Source of the DNA: Lentisphaeraceae bacterium
GTDB lineage: Bacteria; Verrucomicrobiota; Lentisphaeria; Lentisphaerales; Lentisphaeraceae
Assembly (NCBI GenBank): GCA_021232515.1
Contig: JAJPOQ010000013.1
Coordinates: forward strand, 1-64,000
Length of the DNA: 64,000 nt
Direction of reading: 5' to 3'
Part shown: positions 28,034-37,180 of the stretch, piece by piece
Numbering within the stretch: the stretch's first letter is position 1
How the letters are laid out: each line of letters opens with the position of its first letter
Position numbers and translations under genes: made by a program
The notes under the pieces: generated by a model
Told to the model about the DNA's origin: nothing
The model's database searches: none
What the model saw: the letters and a program-made list of their open reading frames with translations, nothing else

Positions 28034-29415
28034 TGAGTACTCAAGGGCTAACAACAAAACAACTTTGGGGCTATACTGCACTTTCCTGTGCTAGCTACAT
28101 CTCCATCTCAATCTCGTCTTATTTTATTTTTTTACTGCCATTTTTCTATATTGGACTATTTAAAATAAGCGATGCAAAAAATAGTCGTATATCCTTCTAT
28201 TTAGGTCTTCTCGTTGGCTTAGCTATATCCGCATTTCATTTGCGATTTTTCTCAAATATCTTCCACTCTGCAAGCATTGCACTGTGGCTAATACTAGCTT
28301 TTTGGATTGCCCTCTCCTGCATTATCACAAATATACTCAAAAAGAAACTCTCTCCAACAAATATAGTTTGGTGCATTCCCTGCCTCTATTTTCTAATAGA
28401 CTTCTTCATGTGTGAGATGTACAAGCTTAAGTTCTCATGGCTAAATACAGGCTTCTTCACATATAAAAATGCGAATAACTTCCTTATTCAATTTACCGGA
28501 ATATATGGCTTTGGCTTAGTCATCTTCATCCTATCACTTTTAGCACTTCACTCAAAGAAAAAGAAAATCTATCTTCCCACGCTTTCACTCTTCTTAGGAG
28601 TTCTCAATATCCTTCCATCCCAAATAAAAAATCCCACTGAAGGACCAATAGTTTCTGGGATACAATTAGAGCTCCCTGATGATAAAGATGTCCTTAAAGG
28701 ACTCGAAAAGACGAAAAACAAACACCCTCAAACTGATATCTTTTTATTAAGTGAATATACGTTCCTTTACGAAGTTCCTAATGAAATTAAAGAATGGTGT
28801 AAAACAAACAAAACTTACCTAGTTTGCGGGTCGAAGATATTTACAGATTCTTCTCAAAAAGAATTTTACAACTCCGCCACAATCGTAAACCCTCAAGGTG
28901 AAGTTGAGTTCACACAAACAAAGTCTGTACCTATTCAATTCTTTGAGGATGGCATTGCTGCCACTAAACAAGAACTATGGAACTCACCATGGGGTAAATT
29001 TGGCCTAGCCATCTGCTACGACCTTAGTTATGCAGGGGTCATCGATAACCTAGTAAGCCAAGGAGCCGAAGCTCTACTCATTCCTACAATGGACGTCATA
29101 AGCTGGGGCGCTGGCCAACACTACCTACACTCTAAAGTCGCACCCGTAAAATCAGTCGAGTATAACATCCCCATCTTTAAAGTTTCTAGCTCCGGAATTT
29201 CTCAATTTGTAAATAAGGACGGACATGTGCTAGCAAAGGGAAGTTACCCCGGTCAAGGCGATATACTTTCTGCACAGCTAGAGACTTCTCAAAGTACTAG
29301 AAGACCAATCGACCGCTTTCTATTCTGGCCTATTTTTATTCTTCTCACTTTAACCATTCTCCGCACCCAGACAACAAAAAAGCCGACTAAAGAAGCCGGC
29401 TTAGAAAATTCTTAA
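28033..29415 (+). CDS. lnt: Apolipoprotein N-acyltransferase
   Basis: Lnt adds the third acyl chain to the N-terminal Cys of lipoproteins in the inner membrane. An N-terminal multi-pass region (about six helices over residues 15-200) precedes a nitrilase-fold domain. The Glu-Lys-Cys triad can be placed at LLSEYTFLYE, TQTKSVPIQFFEDG and GLAICYDLSYAG, and a final helix lies near the C-terminus. I start at 28033 (MSTQGLTTK), where the ATG overlaps the preceding stop; upstream in-frame codons within that gene are unlikely. About 460 residues is slightly short but within the family. The last codons overlap a terminator-like hairpin serving the convergent gene. Confidence 0.88.
   Translation: MSTQGLTTKQLWGYTALSCASYISISISSYFIFLLPFFYIGLFKISDAKNSRISFYLGLLVGLAISAFHLRFFSNIFHSASIALWLILAFWIALSCIITNILKKKLSPTNIVWCIPCLYFLIDFFMCEMYKLKFSWLNTGFFTYKNANNFLIQFTGIYGFGLVIFILSLLALHSKKKKIYLPTLSLFLGVLNILPSQIKNPTEGPIVSGIQLELPDDKDVLKGLEKTKNKHPQTDIFLLSEYTFLYEVPNEIKEWCKTNKTYLVCGSKIFTDSSQKEFYNSATIVNPQGEVEFTQTKSVPIQFFEDGIAATKQELWNSPWGKFGLAICYDLSYAGVIDNLVSQGAEALLIPTMDVISWGAGQHYLHSKVAPVKSVEYNIPIFKVSSSGISQFVNKDGHVLAKGSYPGQGDILSAQLETSQSTRRPIDRFLFWPIFILLTLTILRTQTTKKPTKEAGLENS
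29371..29402 (-). terminator. Terminator of the epimerase gene, embedded in lnt coding sequence
   Basis: A 9-bp stem (29380-29388 with 29394-29402, one wobble) with a 5-base loop is followed on the minus strand by TTTTTTGTTG. It lies 29 bases beyond the stop of the leftward epimerase gene but inside the final codons of lnt. Confidence 0.75.
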
Positions 29416-29430
29416 ATATTTAAATCCAAC

Positions 29431-30270
29431 TTAAGACCATTGCTCTTTAATGAGCTTTATACCAGCAAGGTAACACTCTTCTTCTGAGCCAAAGAACGGA
29501 CGCCAAACATGAAGAGCCTGCCTTAAGCCATCTACTTTTGTCGTAAAGGCTTCTATTGTGACCCAACCATCATAACCTATATCTTTTAAAGCTTTTGTAT
29601 TTGCGGCCCAATCAACCAAGCCTTGACCTGGGTTCCCGCGGTTACTTTCAGAATAATGAACGTGCTTAATTGAAGAGCCGCCAAGTTGAATGGCTTTAGC
29701 TATATCGTACTCTTCATAGTGAACATGGTGAGTATCGTAATGAATCCCAACAAATTCGCTATCGACCGCATCTGTTATCTCTTTTGCTTGAGCCACTGTA
29801 TTCATCAAGTAACTCTCAAAGCGATTTAGGAATTCGAGTGTAAGTGTAACTCCAGCTTGACCTGCATGCTCGCCGGCAGCCTTAAGGTTTTCAATACACC
29901 AATCTTTTTCTTGCTGAGTAGCTTCTGAACCTGTAAAAAGCCCTGGAGAAGAATGTATCGGACCACCGATGATTTTACTTCCTAAAGCATGATTACAATC
30001 AACTGCCCACTTGAGGTGATCTAGTCCAGCTTGACGAATCACTGGATCGGAAGAAATGATATTTTTTTCTGGGGAACAATTAGAAGTGGTGGTACACTCT
30101 AAGCCTTCACTTTCGATGACTTTTCTGAGATGTTCGTAATGCTTTACGTCACCAAATGTAAGGGGAATTTCGACACCGTCATAACCAGCATCTTTTAATT
30201 TCTTAAATAGAGGAAAATGTTGTTCCTCAACATGTACTGTCCAAAGAAGGAAATTAATTCCTGCTTTCAT
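29431..30270 (-). CDS. Sugar 3-epimerase / hydroxypyruvate-isomerase-like TIM barrel
   Basis: The 279-residue protein belongs to the AP-endonuclease-2-like TIM-barrel family. The four metal-binding/catalytic residues of the D-psicose/D-tagatose 3-epimerase class can be placed at E146 (LTLEFLN), D179 (IHYDTHH), H205 (KHVHYSE) and E240 (VTIEAFT). Their spacing is 33, 26 and 35 residues, identical to the well-known Agrobacterium D-psicose 3-epimerase set (E152, D185, H211, E246). Epimerisation of a ketose at C3 is therefore likely; the actual sugar is unknown. A MFS transporter gene lies just upstream on the same strand, separated by a terminator, suggesting a sugar uptake/processing pair. Confidence 0.82.
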   Translation of the reverse strand: MKAGINFLLWTVHVEEQHFPLFKKLKDAGYDGVEIPLTFGDVKHYEHLRKVIESEGLECTTTSNCSPEKNIISSDPVIRQAGLDHLKWAVDCNHALGSKIIGGPIHSSPGLFTGSEATQQEKDWCIENLKAAGEHAGQAGVTLTLEFLNRFESYLMNTVAQAKEITDAVDSEFVGIHYDTHHVHYEEYDIAKAIQLGGSSIKHVHYSESNRGNPGQGLVDWAANTKALKDIGYDGWVTIEAFTTKVDGLRQALHVWRPFFGSEEECYLAGIKLIKEQWS

Positions 30271-30287
30271 AATATCTCCAATTTATT

Positions 30288-30316
30288 AAAAAAGGCCGCA
30301 TATAAACGCGGCCCTT
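30288..30316 (-). terminator. Intrinsic terminator of the MFS transporter gene
   Basis: GGCCGC pairs with GCGGCC across an 8-base loop, extended by flanking A/T pairs. The minus strand continues TTTTTTTAAT. It lies about 20 bases past the transporter stop and before the epimerase start. Confidence 0.82.
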
Positions 30317-30336
30317 AATTTATCTAATTGACGATC

Positions 30337-31959
30337 TTATAGTTCGACAGCCGGAATCGGCTCTCCCTCTGGATCGTCATGACTGTTGTCTTCGCCATCA
30401 TCAAGTTCAATAGGCTTATAACCGCCCTTTGACTTGTAATAGAAAGCAATTAAAGCAAAACAGATAAGCATTACTAGTGGGAATGCCAAAGCTGTAGTTT
30501 TAAGAGCGCCACGACCAGCTTTATTTACTGCATCGCCATACTCTGTAGCTAAACCAGCAGCTGTTGCTGCTTCTGAAGCTTTTGCTGCATCGATACCTGT
30601 GTATGTAGCAGAAAAGAACGTTTTATCAGCTTGTGCTGACTCATAGATTTCAGGAGAAACCGTTTTAACTTCGTTTGCTAGGTTACTATCATAAAAAGCA
30701 CCCATGATTGGAGTACCAATGATACCTACTGAAAGTAGACCAATAGCAGAAACTGTATTTAGAGTTAAAGCACCACCTTTAGGGAACTGCTCAGAAACAA
30801 GACCAAGAACTGTAGGCCAGTAGAAAGTTTGTCCAACTGCATAGAGAACGAACGCTACAAATACCATTGCACCAGAAGCTCCAGAAAGAGTCAGAAGACC
30901 AAGCATTGAGAATACTGAACTAATACAAAGAACGATTGGAGGATTGAATTTATGAAGTAAAACACCCGCTTGGAAACGTAAAATCATCATGATAAAAGCT
31001 GAAAGAGCAATAGCCCAACTTGCGTAAACACCCATCTGAGGTGTCATAAGCTGCTTGATCCATGCATCAGTACCAAGCTCTGTAGTAGCTAGTGGAACCA
31101 TAAGTACACATAGGAAAAAGAAAAGAGGTTTACCAATTGATTTAGTGAAAGCGCCAAATCCTGCACCAACAACTGCACCGAAACCGATACTCATCCATAA
31201 AAGATTACTAGGCTCTTCACCTTTTGCAATTCTGTAGATCTCGTAGAAAAGAAGCGTACCAGCGATAAATGCACCTAGGAAACCAACTTCCTTAAGCATG
31301 TCGCGGTATGGAACTTTAGCGTGTACACGTTCGTCGATTGGGAACTTAGATTTAATGAACATTACACCGTAGATAACAACTGGAAGCATCATCCACCAAG
31401 AGTGAGTTCTCCAAGCAAGACCAGATGCACCTTCAACAACTGCAACACCAGCAGCTGAGTCTGCAACTCCAATAGGAATCATGAAAAGTGATCCAACAAC
31501 CATACCTGCAGGCCATGCTGCGTGAAGGATGTTCAGTTTAGTAGATTTGTCTTTCGTGTACATTGAAGAACAAGCTGGGTTAATAACAGCTTCGACAATA
31601 CCATGGCCTAGACCTGCACAGAAAGAACCCCACCATAGAGCATCAGCATTCTTTGCTGTAGCACAAAGAACAACGGAAACAGCTTGTAAAGCGAAAGCTA
31701 TATATATTGACGGTTTGTAGCCAATTTTATCAACAATCAAACTGAAAAGAATCATAGTGATAGCGATTGGCCATAGAGAAGCACCAAAAATACCACCAGC
31801 TTCTTGACCACTAATACCGAATTCGTTGATCCAGTTACCCATTGTTAAAACACGGAAGAGGAAACCTACCGCACATGCTAAAAGGGCTAAGAACGATGCC
31901 CAGAAGACAGTCGACTTCTCAGCTTCCGTTAAGCCTGATTTACAAGTTACTTCACTCAT
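30337..31959 (-). CDS. Major facilitator superfamily transporter
   Basis: A 540-residue integral membrane protein has about 12 hydrophobic segments with MFS features, including SLIVDKIGYKPSIYIAFAL (motif A-like between helices 2 and 3) and LNILHAAWPAGMVVGSLF. A long periplasmic or cytoplasmic loop rich in Ala/Glu/Lys (about residues 435-485) separates the last helices, and the C-terminus is strongly acidic. The substrate is not defined by sequence. The neighbouring sugar 3-epimerase suggests a monosaccharide. Divergent from gpmI across a 400-base spacer. Confidence 0.85.
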   Translation of the reverse strand: MSEVTCKSGLTEAEKSTVFWASFLALLACAVGFLFRVLTMGNWINEFGISGQEAGGIFGASLWPIAITMILFSLIVDKIGYKPSIYIAFALQAVSVVLCATAKNADALWWGSFCAGLGHGIVEAVINPACSSMYTKDKSTKLNILHAAWPAGMVVGSLFMIPIGVADSAAGVAVVEGASGLAWRTHSWWMMLPVVIYGVMFIKSKFPIDERVHAKVPYRDMLKEVGFLGAFIAGTLLFYEIYRIAKGEEPSNLLWMSIGFGAVVGAGFGAFTKSIGKPLFFFLCVLMVPLATTELGTDAWIKQLMTPQMGVYASWAIALSAFIMMILRFQAGVLLHKFNPPIVLCISSVFSMLGLLTLSGASGAMVFVAFVLYAVGQTFYWPTVLGLVSEQFPKGGALTLNTVSAIGLLSVGIIGTPIMGAFYDSNLANEVKTVSPEIYESAQADKTFFSATYTGIDAAKASEAATAAGLATEYGDAVNKAGRGALKTTALAFPLVMLICFALIAFYYKSKGGYKPIELDDGEDNSHDDPEGEPIPAVEL

Positions 31960-32367
31960 ATGATTATGTAATCCCTATAATTACGCTTTCGTTAAATATA
32001 AACAGTCAGCACGTGGCTGATCACTCTAAAAGAGAGAGCAAAGTTACGAGTTGGTGTGTTTTTTTTCAAGTTGACTGAATTAAAATAATTATAACACAAC
32101 ACCTCTATGACAAGACAAAGCATTCTAAATGAGCCATTTATCTACAATTATTTAGCGTAAAAATACAAATGTTTACCACTCCCCAAGCATTGAGAGCCGG
32201 TAAAAACTTCTACCGAAGCATTTCTGTCACCAATTAAGAACTAATTTGGACTAAATGATGATTGGATGTATATTCCGCGACACTTACTACCTGTTGATGT
32301 ATTTCTTCGGTAGATTTTATCACACGAACTTATCCTGCGGGATACCCTTAAGTTATATGAGGATATT
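31960..32367. other. Divergent promoter region between the MFS gene and gpmI
   Basis: About 400 bases without a gene. Visible features are AT-rich stretches and a 10-bp inverted repeat: TCTACCGAAG at 32209-32218 and CTTCGGTAGA at 32305-32314, about 86 bases apart. AGGATATT before the gpmI ATG is its ribosome site. No riboswitch or small-RNA structure was recognised. A 62-codon minus-strand frame reaching into gpmI is judged spurious. Confidence 0.5.
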
Positions 32368-34011
32368 ATGATTTTAGATAAACTTACAGACTTTTCACGA
32401 CGCCCCGGCCCAGTAGTTCTTTGTATCATGGACGGTATCGGCTACAGCCCATATGAAGATGGAGATGCATACAAAGCTGCTCATACACCAAATCTAGACG
32501 AGCTCCACAGAATCTGCCCAAACAAACCTCTACTTGCTCATGGTCTATCTGTTGGTCTTCCATCTGACGACGACATGGGTAACTCTGAAGTTGGTCACAA
32601 TGCTATCGGTGGTGGTAAAATCGTTTCTCAAGGTGCAAAACTTGTTAACGAAGCCATAGAATCAAAAGACATGTTCGCTGGTAAAATCTGGCAGAAGCTT
32701 ACCAAGAATGCTATCGACAAAGAAAGCACTTTGCATTTCGTCGGTCTATTTTCTGATGGCAATGTCCACTCACACATCAATCACCTGAAAGCTATGATTA
32801 TTCAAGCTAAAGATGAAGGTGTTAAAAAAGTTCGTTGTCATATACTTGTGGATGGTCGCGATGTCGGTGAAACAAGCGCACTCGACTACATCCTTCCGTT
32901 TGAAGAGTTTTTAACTGAACTAAACTCTAGTGGTTTAGACATAGCTATCGCTTCTGGCGGTGGTCGCATGAAACTTACTATGGATAGATACGAAGCTGAT
33001 TGGGCAATGGTCGAAAGAGGCTATAACTGTCACGTCCATGGTAAAGGTAGACAGTTTGCATCTGCTGAAGAAGCTGTCAACACTTACCGAGGTGAGCTTG
33101 AGTGTATTGACCAGAATCTTCCTGAATTTGTTATTGCCAAAGATGGCGTTCCTGTTGGTCAAATCCAAGACGGCGACTCTGTCATCTTCCACAACTTCCG
33201 TGGTGACAGATCTATAGAATTCTCACTCGCTATGCAGCCTGAAGAGTTTACTGCATTTGATCGTGGTGACCATCCAGATATCGAATATGCTGGAATGATG
33301 GAATATGACGGTGATCTTCACATCCCAACTCAGTACCTAGTGAACCCACCGTTAATTAATGGTCCAATGGGTGAATATCTTTCTCACAATGGCGTTTCTC
33401 AATTCGCTATAAGTGAAACTCAGAAATACGGTCACGTAACTTTCTTCTTTAATGGCAACAGAAGCGGTAAGTTTGACGACAAGCTTGAAACATTCGTCGA
33501 AATTCCTTCTGAGACTACTCCATTTGAGGAAAACCCTTGGATGAAAGCTGCCGAGATCACTAACAGCGTAGTTGATGCAATTCAGCAAAACAAGAGTGAC
33601 TTCTTGAGAATCAACTATGCAAATGGTGACATGGTTGGTCACACTGGTAACTTCGACGCAACTAGACTTGCCTGCGAAGTTGTCGACATGCAAGTTGGTC
33701 GTCTTATGAAAGCAGTCAAAGCAGCTAACGGCATACTCCTTATCACTGCAGACCATGGCAATGCTGATGAGATGTATGAAAGAAATAAGAAAGGTGAGGC
33801 TGTTGTGTCTGATAGTGGCCGAATTAAGCCTAGAACATCTCACTCTCTTAACAAAGTTCCTTTCATTGTTTACGATCCACAAGGTGCAAGCTACGTCTCG
33901 TTTGATAACAACGAAAAAGCTGGCCTTGGTAACATTGCTTCAACTTGTATCAACCTACTTGGCTTCCAAGCTCCGGACGAATTCACTCCTAGCTTAATCA
34001 ACCTTAAGTAG
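32368..34011 (+). CDS. gpmI: 2,3-bisphosphoglycerate-independent phosphoglycerate mutase
   Basis: GpmI interconverts 3- and 2-phosphoglycerate in glycolysis using two Mn ions. The 547-residue alkaline-phosphatase-fold enzyme starts with the metal Asp in VVLCIMDGIGYS, then has the catalytic Ser in DDDMGNSEVGHNAIGGG. Substrate-binding blocks are HILVDGRDVGETSA, SGGGRMKLTMDRYEADW and FHNFRGDRSIEF, and the C-terminal metal site is LLITADHGNADEM. Slightly longer than the usual 510-515 residues, as in some PVC and eukaryotic-like forms. It is a single-gene unit ending at a strong terminator. Confidence 0.95.
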   Translation: MILDKLTDFSRRPGPVVLCIMDGIGYSPYEDGDAYKAAHTPNLDELHRICPNKPLLAHGLSVGLPSDDDMGNSEVGHNAIGGGKIVSQGAKLVNEAIESKDMFAGKIWQKLTKNAIDKESTLHFVGLFSDGNVHSHINHLKAMIIQAKDEGVKKVRCHILVDGRDVGETSALDYILPFEEFLTELNSSGLDIAIASGGGRMKLTMDRYEADWAMVERGYNCHVHGKGRQFASAEEAVNTYRGELECIDQNLPEFVIAKDGVPVGQIQDGDSVIFHNFRGDRSIEFSLAMQPEEFTAFDRGDHPDIEYAGMMEYDGDLHIPTQYLVNPPLINGPMGEYLSHNGVSQFAISETQKYGHVTFFFNGNRSGKFDDKLETFVEIPSETTPFEENPWMKAAEITNSVVDAIQQNKSDFLRINYANGDMVGHTGNFDATRLACEVVDMQVGRLMKAVKAANGILLITADHGNADEMYERNKKGEAVVSDSGRIKPRTSHSLNKVPFIVYDPQGASYVSFDNNEKAGLGNIASTCINLLGFQAPDEFTPSLINLK

Positions 34012-34026
34012 ATTTTTTACACCTTT

Positions 34027-34067
34027 AAAGCACTCGGATTTTTCTAAAATCCGAGTGCTTTTTATTT
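34027..34067 (+). terminator. Intrinsic terminator of gpmI
   Basis: A 16-bp stem (34027-34042 with 34046-34061; GCACTCGGAT core), 3-base loop, then TTTTTATTTT on the plus strand. Confidence 0.95.
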
Positions 34068-34121
34068 TCTATTATAGATAATGCATTATCTTAGCTGAAA
34101 AATTGATTGTGAGATTAACAA

Positions 34122-35318
34122 ATGCTTAGACCTGAACTCTTAGAAAGACTTATCGAAAGACTAGGACAAATGGACTCCCAAAGCATTCAGGGATACTTCC
34201 TTCGCCTTGTCAGAGAAAAAGGCGTCCTTGACACCATCTTCAATACCATTCAAGAAGGCATAGTCGTCATGAGCCCTGATCTTGAAATGGAGTATGTCAA
34301 TTCTGCGGCAAATGAACTTCTTGGACTTCCTGAAAACATTATTGGCGAAAAAATAAATCGCTTCCTTAAAGAAATAGACTGGAATGCCCTCCTCATGATG
34401 GACTTTGATGCTTGGGAAGGCTTCAGCCGTCAGGAAATAGAAGTGTTTTATCCTCAACAAAGAACTTTAAACTTTTACTTGCTTCCTCAACAAGATGAAA
34501 CTGGCGATGCAATTGAAAAAATAGTCCTAGTACTTCACGACATAACTGAAATAAGACAAGAAGCAAAGTCTGTTAAAGAAAGTGAGCTTCTACAAGCCAT
34601 GACTATGCTCGCCGCTGGCGTCGCCCATGAGATCGGCAATCCATTAAATAGCTTAAATATCCATTTACAACTGATGGAGCGACTCACAAACAAAGTGAGT
34701 GAAACGGCAATCAAAGATGAAGCTGAAGAACTTTTAAAGATTTGTACTGATGAAGTCAAAAGACTCGACATGATCATTCATCAATTCCTTGGAGCTGTTC
34801 GTTCAAGCAAACCCGAAATGCTTCCTGTTCGAGTTGATGAGATACTAGCTGAGTCCTTAAAGTTCATGAAGGCTGAGATAGAAAATAAAAATATCGACGT
34901 CGAAGCTGTCCTGCAAGATAACATCTCGACCATTCCAGGCGACATGACTCAGCTTAAACAAGCTTTTTATAATATTATAAAAAACGCCATACAAGCTATG
35001 CCCGATGGAGGTAAGCTTACCATTCACTGCAAAAACTCTAGTGACTTCCTCATCATCACTTTCATGGATACAGGCAAAGGCATAAAACTCAAAAACATGG
35101 GCAAGATCTTTGACTCCTTCCATACAGATAGGCAAGGTGGAACAGGTTTAGGCCTATTTATTGTTGATAGAGTTATAAGAGACCATGGCGGTAACATCGG
35201 CGTCACCAGTAATGAAGGAGAAGGGACTATATTCACCATACGACTCCCTCTTCAAACGAGACGAACAAGGAGAATAGAAGCTCCAGTCGTCGAAGAAAAT
35301 AGAGAACAAGATGACTAG
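34122..35318 (+). CDS. PAS-domain sensor histidine kinase (NtrB-like)
   Basis: This soluble 398-residue kinase has a PAS domain (about residues 38-150: LDTIFNTIQEGIVVMSPDLE), a HisKA domain with phospho-acceptor His near 168 in AAGVAHEIGNPLNSLN, and a HATPase domain with N-box (FYNIIKNAIQAMPDGG), DTGKGI and GGTGLGLFIV. No membrane segment is seen, so it senses a cytoplasmic signal, as NtrB does. Its end overlaps the start of a sigma54-dependent response regulator by eight bases, so the two are an obligate pair by context. The targets are unknown; nothing nearby is a clear nitrogen gene. Confidence 0.9.
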   Translation: MLRPELLERLIERLGQMDSQSIQGYFLRLVREKGVLDTIFNTIQEGIVVMSPDLEMEYVNSAANELLGLPENIIGEKINRFLKEIDWNALLMMDFDAWEGFSRQEIEVFYPQQRTLNFYLLPQQDETGDAIEKIVLVLHDITEIRQEAKSVKESELLQAMTMLAAGVAHEIGNPLNSLNIHLQLMERLTNKVSETAIKDEAEELLKICTDEVKRLDMIIHQFLGAVRSSKPEMLPVRVDEILAESLKFMKAEIENKNIDVEAVLQDNISTIPGDMTQLKQAFYNIIKNAIQAMPDGGKLTIHCKNSSDFLIITFMDTGKGIKLKNMGKIFDSFHTDRQGGTGLGLFIVDRVIRDHGGNIGVTSNEGEGTIFTIRLPLQTRRTRRIEAPVVEENREQDD

Positions 35319-36690
35319 AACCATCCCCAAACTACTTATCGTTGAAGATGAAAAAAATACTCGTGAGGGTATTGGCCGTGCTTTGAAATTTGATTACCAC
35401 GTCATCCTAGCGGAAAATGCCGAAATCGCTCTTGAGTATTTAAATAAAGAAAAGTTTCAACTTATATTAACAGATGTAAAAATGCCCGGTATGGACGGCG
35501 TTAGTTTTGTTAAAGAAGCACTTAAGGTAGATGATGAACTTTCTTGCCTTGTCATGACTGCTTACGGCACTGTTGAAACGGCTGTCGATGCCATGAAAGC
35601 TGGCGCTTATGACTTTTTAATCAAGCCGGTACAGCTTGACCAAGTTGAAGCCACTTTAAAAAATGCGATGAGTGCTAGAGAACGAAAGCTGAATGCGAAA
35701 GCAACAGAAGCGACACCCGAACCGACAGCAGTCACAACTCGCAAAAAGTCTTCTACACCTAGAGTTATCGGTCAATCCAAAGAAATGAACGCAGTCCTAG
35801 AACTCGTTCAACAAATTGCCCCTGCTCGCTCTACTGTTTTACTCACTGGCGAAAGCGGAACTGGTAAAGAAGTCATAGCAAACTGCATACATGAAGTTTC
35901 TGACCGTACAAGTAACCCTTTCGTGACGGTGCACTGTGCAGCTCTCAATTCAAATTTACTCGAAAGTGAACTCTTTGGTCATGAAAAAGGTGCCTTCACA
36001 AATGCCAACTCTAGAAAAATTGGTCGTTTTGAAGCTGCAGATGGCGGAACTCTATTTCTCGATGAGATTGGCGAAATAGATGCATCTACACAAGTAAAAC
36101 TTTTAAGAGTCTTAGAAAATAGATGTTTTGAAAGAGTTGGTGGAACAGAAACCATCCATATAGATGTAAGGCTTGTTGCAGCGACAAACAGAGACCTAAG
36201 GAAAATGGTCCAAGATGGTGACTTCAGAGAAGACCTATACTATAGGCTAGACGTACTCAACATTAATCTTCCTCCACTTCGAAGTCGAAGAGATGATATA
36301 CCACTACTTTTAAATCATTTCCTGGAAGCCTGTAGTTTGGACAATAACAAAACCATCAAAGGCTTTTCAAAAGATGCTATGGATAGTCTTTGTAAGTATA
36401 ACTGGCCTGGCAATGTCCGTGAGTTGAGAAATATCGTTGAAAGAATGACAATTTTAGCTCGTAGTGAATACATCGAACTTAAAGATGTTCCGGCAATCAT
36501 CAATGAACCAGCTCTAAATCCAATTCAAAATTTAGACGACAGCACGGACTCATTGGACGTCAGTCAAAACGAACAACAATTAATAATAAAAGCTCTTAAA
36601 GAAACGAATAATAATAAAACAGCTGCGGCGAAAATGCTCGGAATCAGTCGCCGAACGTTACACCGCAGAATAACTGAATTGGGGCTTTAG
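35311..36690 (+). CDS. Sigma54-dependent response regulator (NtrC-like) with GAFTNA loop
   Basis: The 459-residue regulator has a receiver domain (residues about 6-118; phospho-acceptor Asp near 54 in LILTDVKMPG), an AAA+ domain with Walker A GESGTGKE near 183, Walker B GGTLFLDEIGE, and arginine-finger region RDDIPLLL. A Fis-type helix-turn-helix lies at the C-terminus (NNKTAAAKMLGISRRTLHRR). The sigma54-contact loop reads GAFTNA (227-232) instead of the canonical GAFTGA. It is coupled to the kinase upstream, and coaD follows 10 bases later, so coaD and the yceD-fab genes may be read from the same transcript. Confidence 0.92.
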   Translation: MTRTIPKLLIVEDEKNTREGIGRALKFDYHVILAENAEIALEYLNKEKFQLILTDVKMPGMDGVSFVKEALKVDDELSCLVMTAYGTVETAVDAMKAGAYDFLIKPVQLDQVEATLKNAMSARERKLNAKATEATPEPTAVTTRKKSSTPRVIGQSKEMNAVLELVQQIAPARSTVLLTGESGTGKEVIANCIHEVSDRTSNPFVTVHCAALNSNLLESELFGHEKGAFTNANSRKIGRFEAADGGTLFLDEIGEIDASTQVKLLRVLENRCFERVGGTETIHIDVRLVAATNRDLRKMVQDGDFREDLYYRLDVLNINLPPLRSRRDDIPLLLNHFLEACSLDNNKTIKGFSKDAMDSLCKYNWPGNVRELRNIVERMTILARSEYIELKDVPAIINEPALNPIQNLDDSTDSLDVSQNEQQLIIKALKETNNNKTAAAKMLGISRRTLHRRITELGL

Positions 36691-36700
36691 GAATATAAAA

Positions 36701-37180
36701 ATGAAGATAGCACTCTACGCTGGATCCTTTGATCCTGTAACAAATGGACACTTAGACATAATTCATAGAGCCTCCAAACTCTTTGATAAAGTTATAGTAA
36801 CTGTTGCCCACAATGCCGGTAAAAGCCCAATCTTTTCTGTTGACGAAAGAATCGAAATGGTCTCTGAAAGCTGCAAAGAATTAGATAATGTCGAAGTCAG
36901 TACATTTGATGGTCTCTTAAAAGACGCCATCACCACCTTTAGCGCCAGTTGTGTCATTCGTGGTTTACGTTCAGTCTCTGACTATGAGTATGAAAGTCAG
37001 ATGGCGATGATGAACCGCGAGCTTAACCCTCAATGTGAAACAGTCTTTTTCATGCCTAGTCCAAAACTTTCATATGTAAGTTCTAGAATGATTCGTGAAA
37101 TTGCTGCATTCGGTGGTAATGTCGACGCGTTTATACCGAAATTCATAGAAGCGAAATTAAAAGAAAGGCTCGCAAAGTAA
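36701..37180 (+). CDS. coaD: Phosphopantetheine adenylyltransferase
   Basis: CoaD makes dephospho-CoA from 4'-phosphopantetheine and ATP, the penultimate CoA step. The 159-residue nucleotidyltransferase has the TNGH motif in YAGSFDPVTNGHLDII and the second signature in PKLSYVSSRMIREIA. VIRGLRSVSDYEYE is the conserved substrate-binding stretch. Its stop overlaps the yceD start (TAATG). CoA supply beside acyl-carrier-protein and fatty acid synthesis genes is functionally sensible. Confidence 0.96.
   Translation: MKIALYAGSFDPVTNGHLDIIHRASKLFDKVIVTVAHNAGKSPIFSVDERIEMVSESCKELDNVEVSTFDGLLKDAITTFSASCVIRGLRSVSDYEYESQMAMMNRELNPQCETVFFMPSPKLSYVSSRMIREIAAFGGNVDAFIPKFIEAKLKERLAK

Noticed and set aside
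32241-32429. 62-codon minus-strand ORF upstream of gpmI
   Set aside because: It overlaps the gpmI start on the opposite strand, has no ribosome site and lies in promoter-like sequence.
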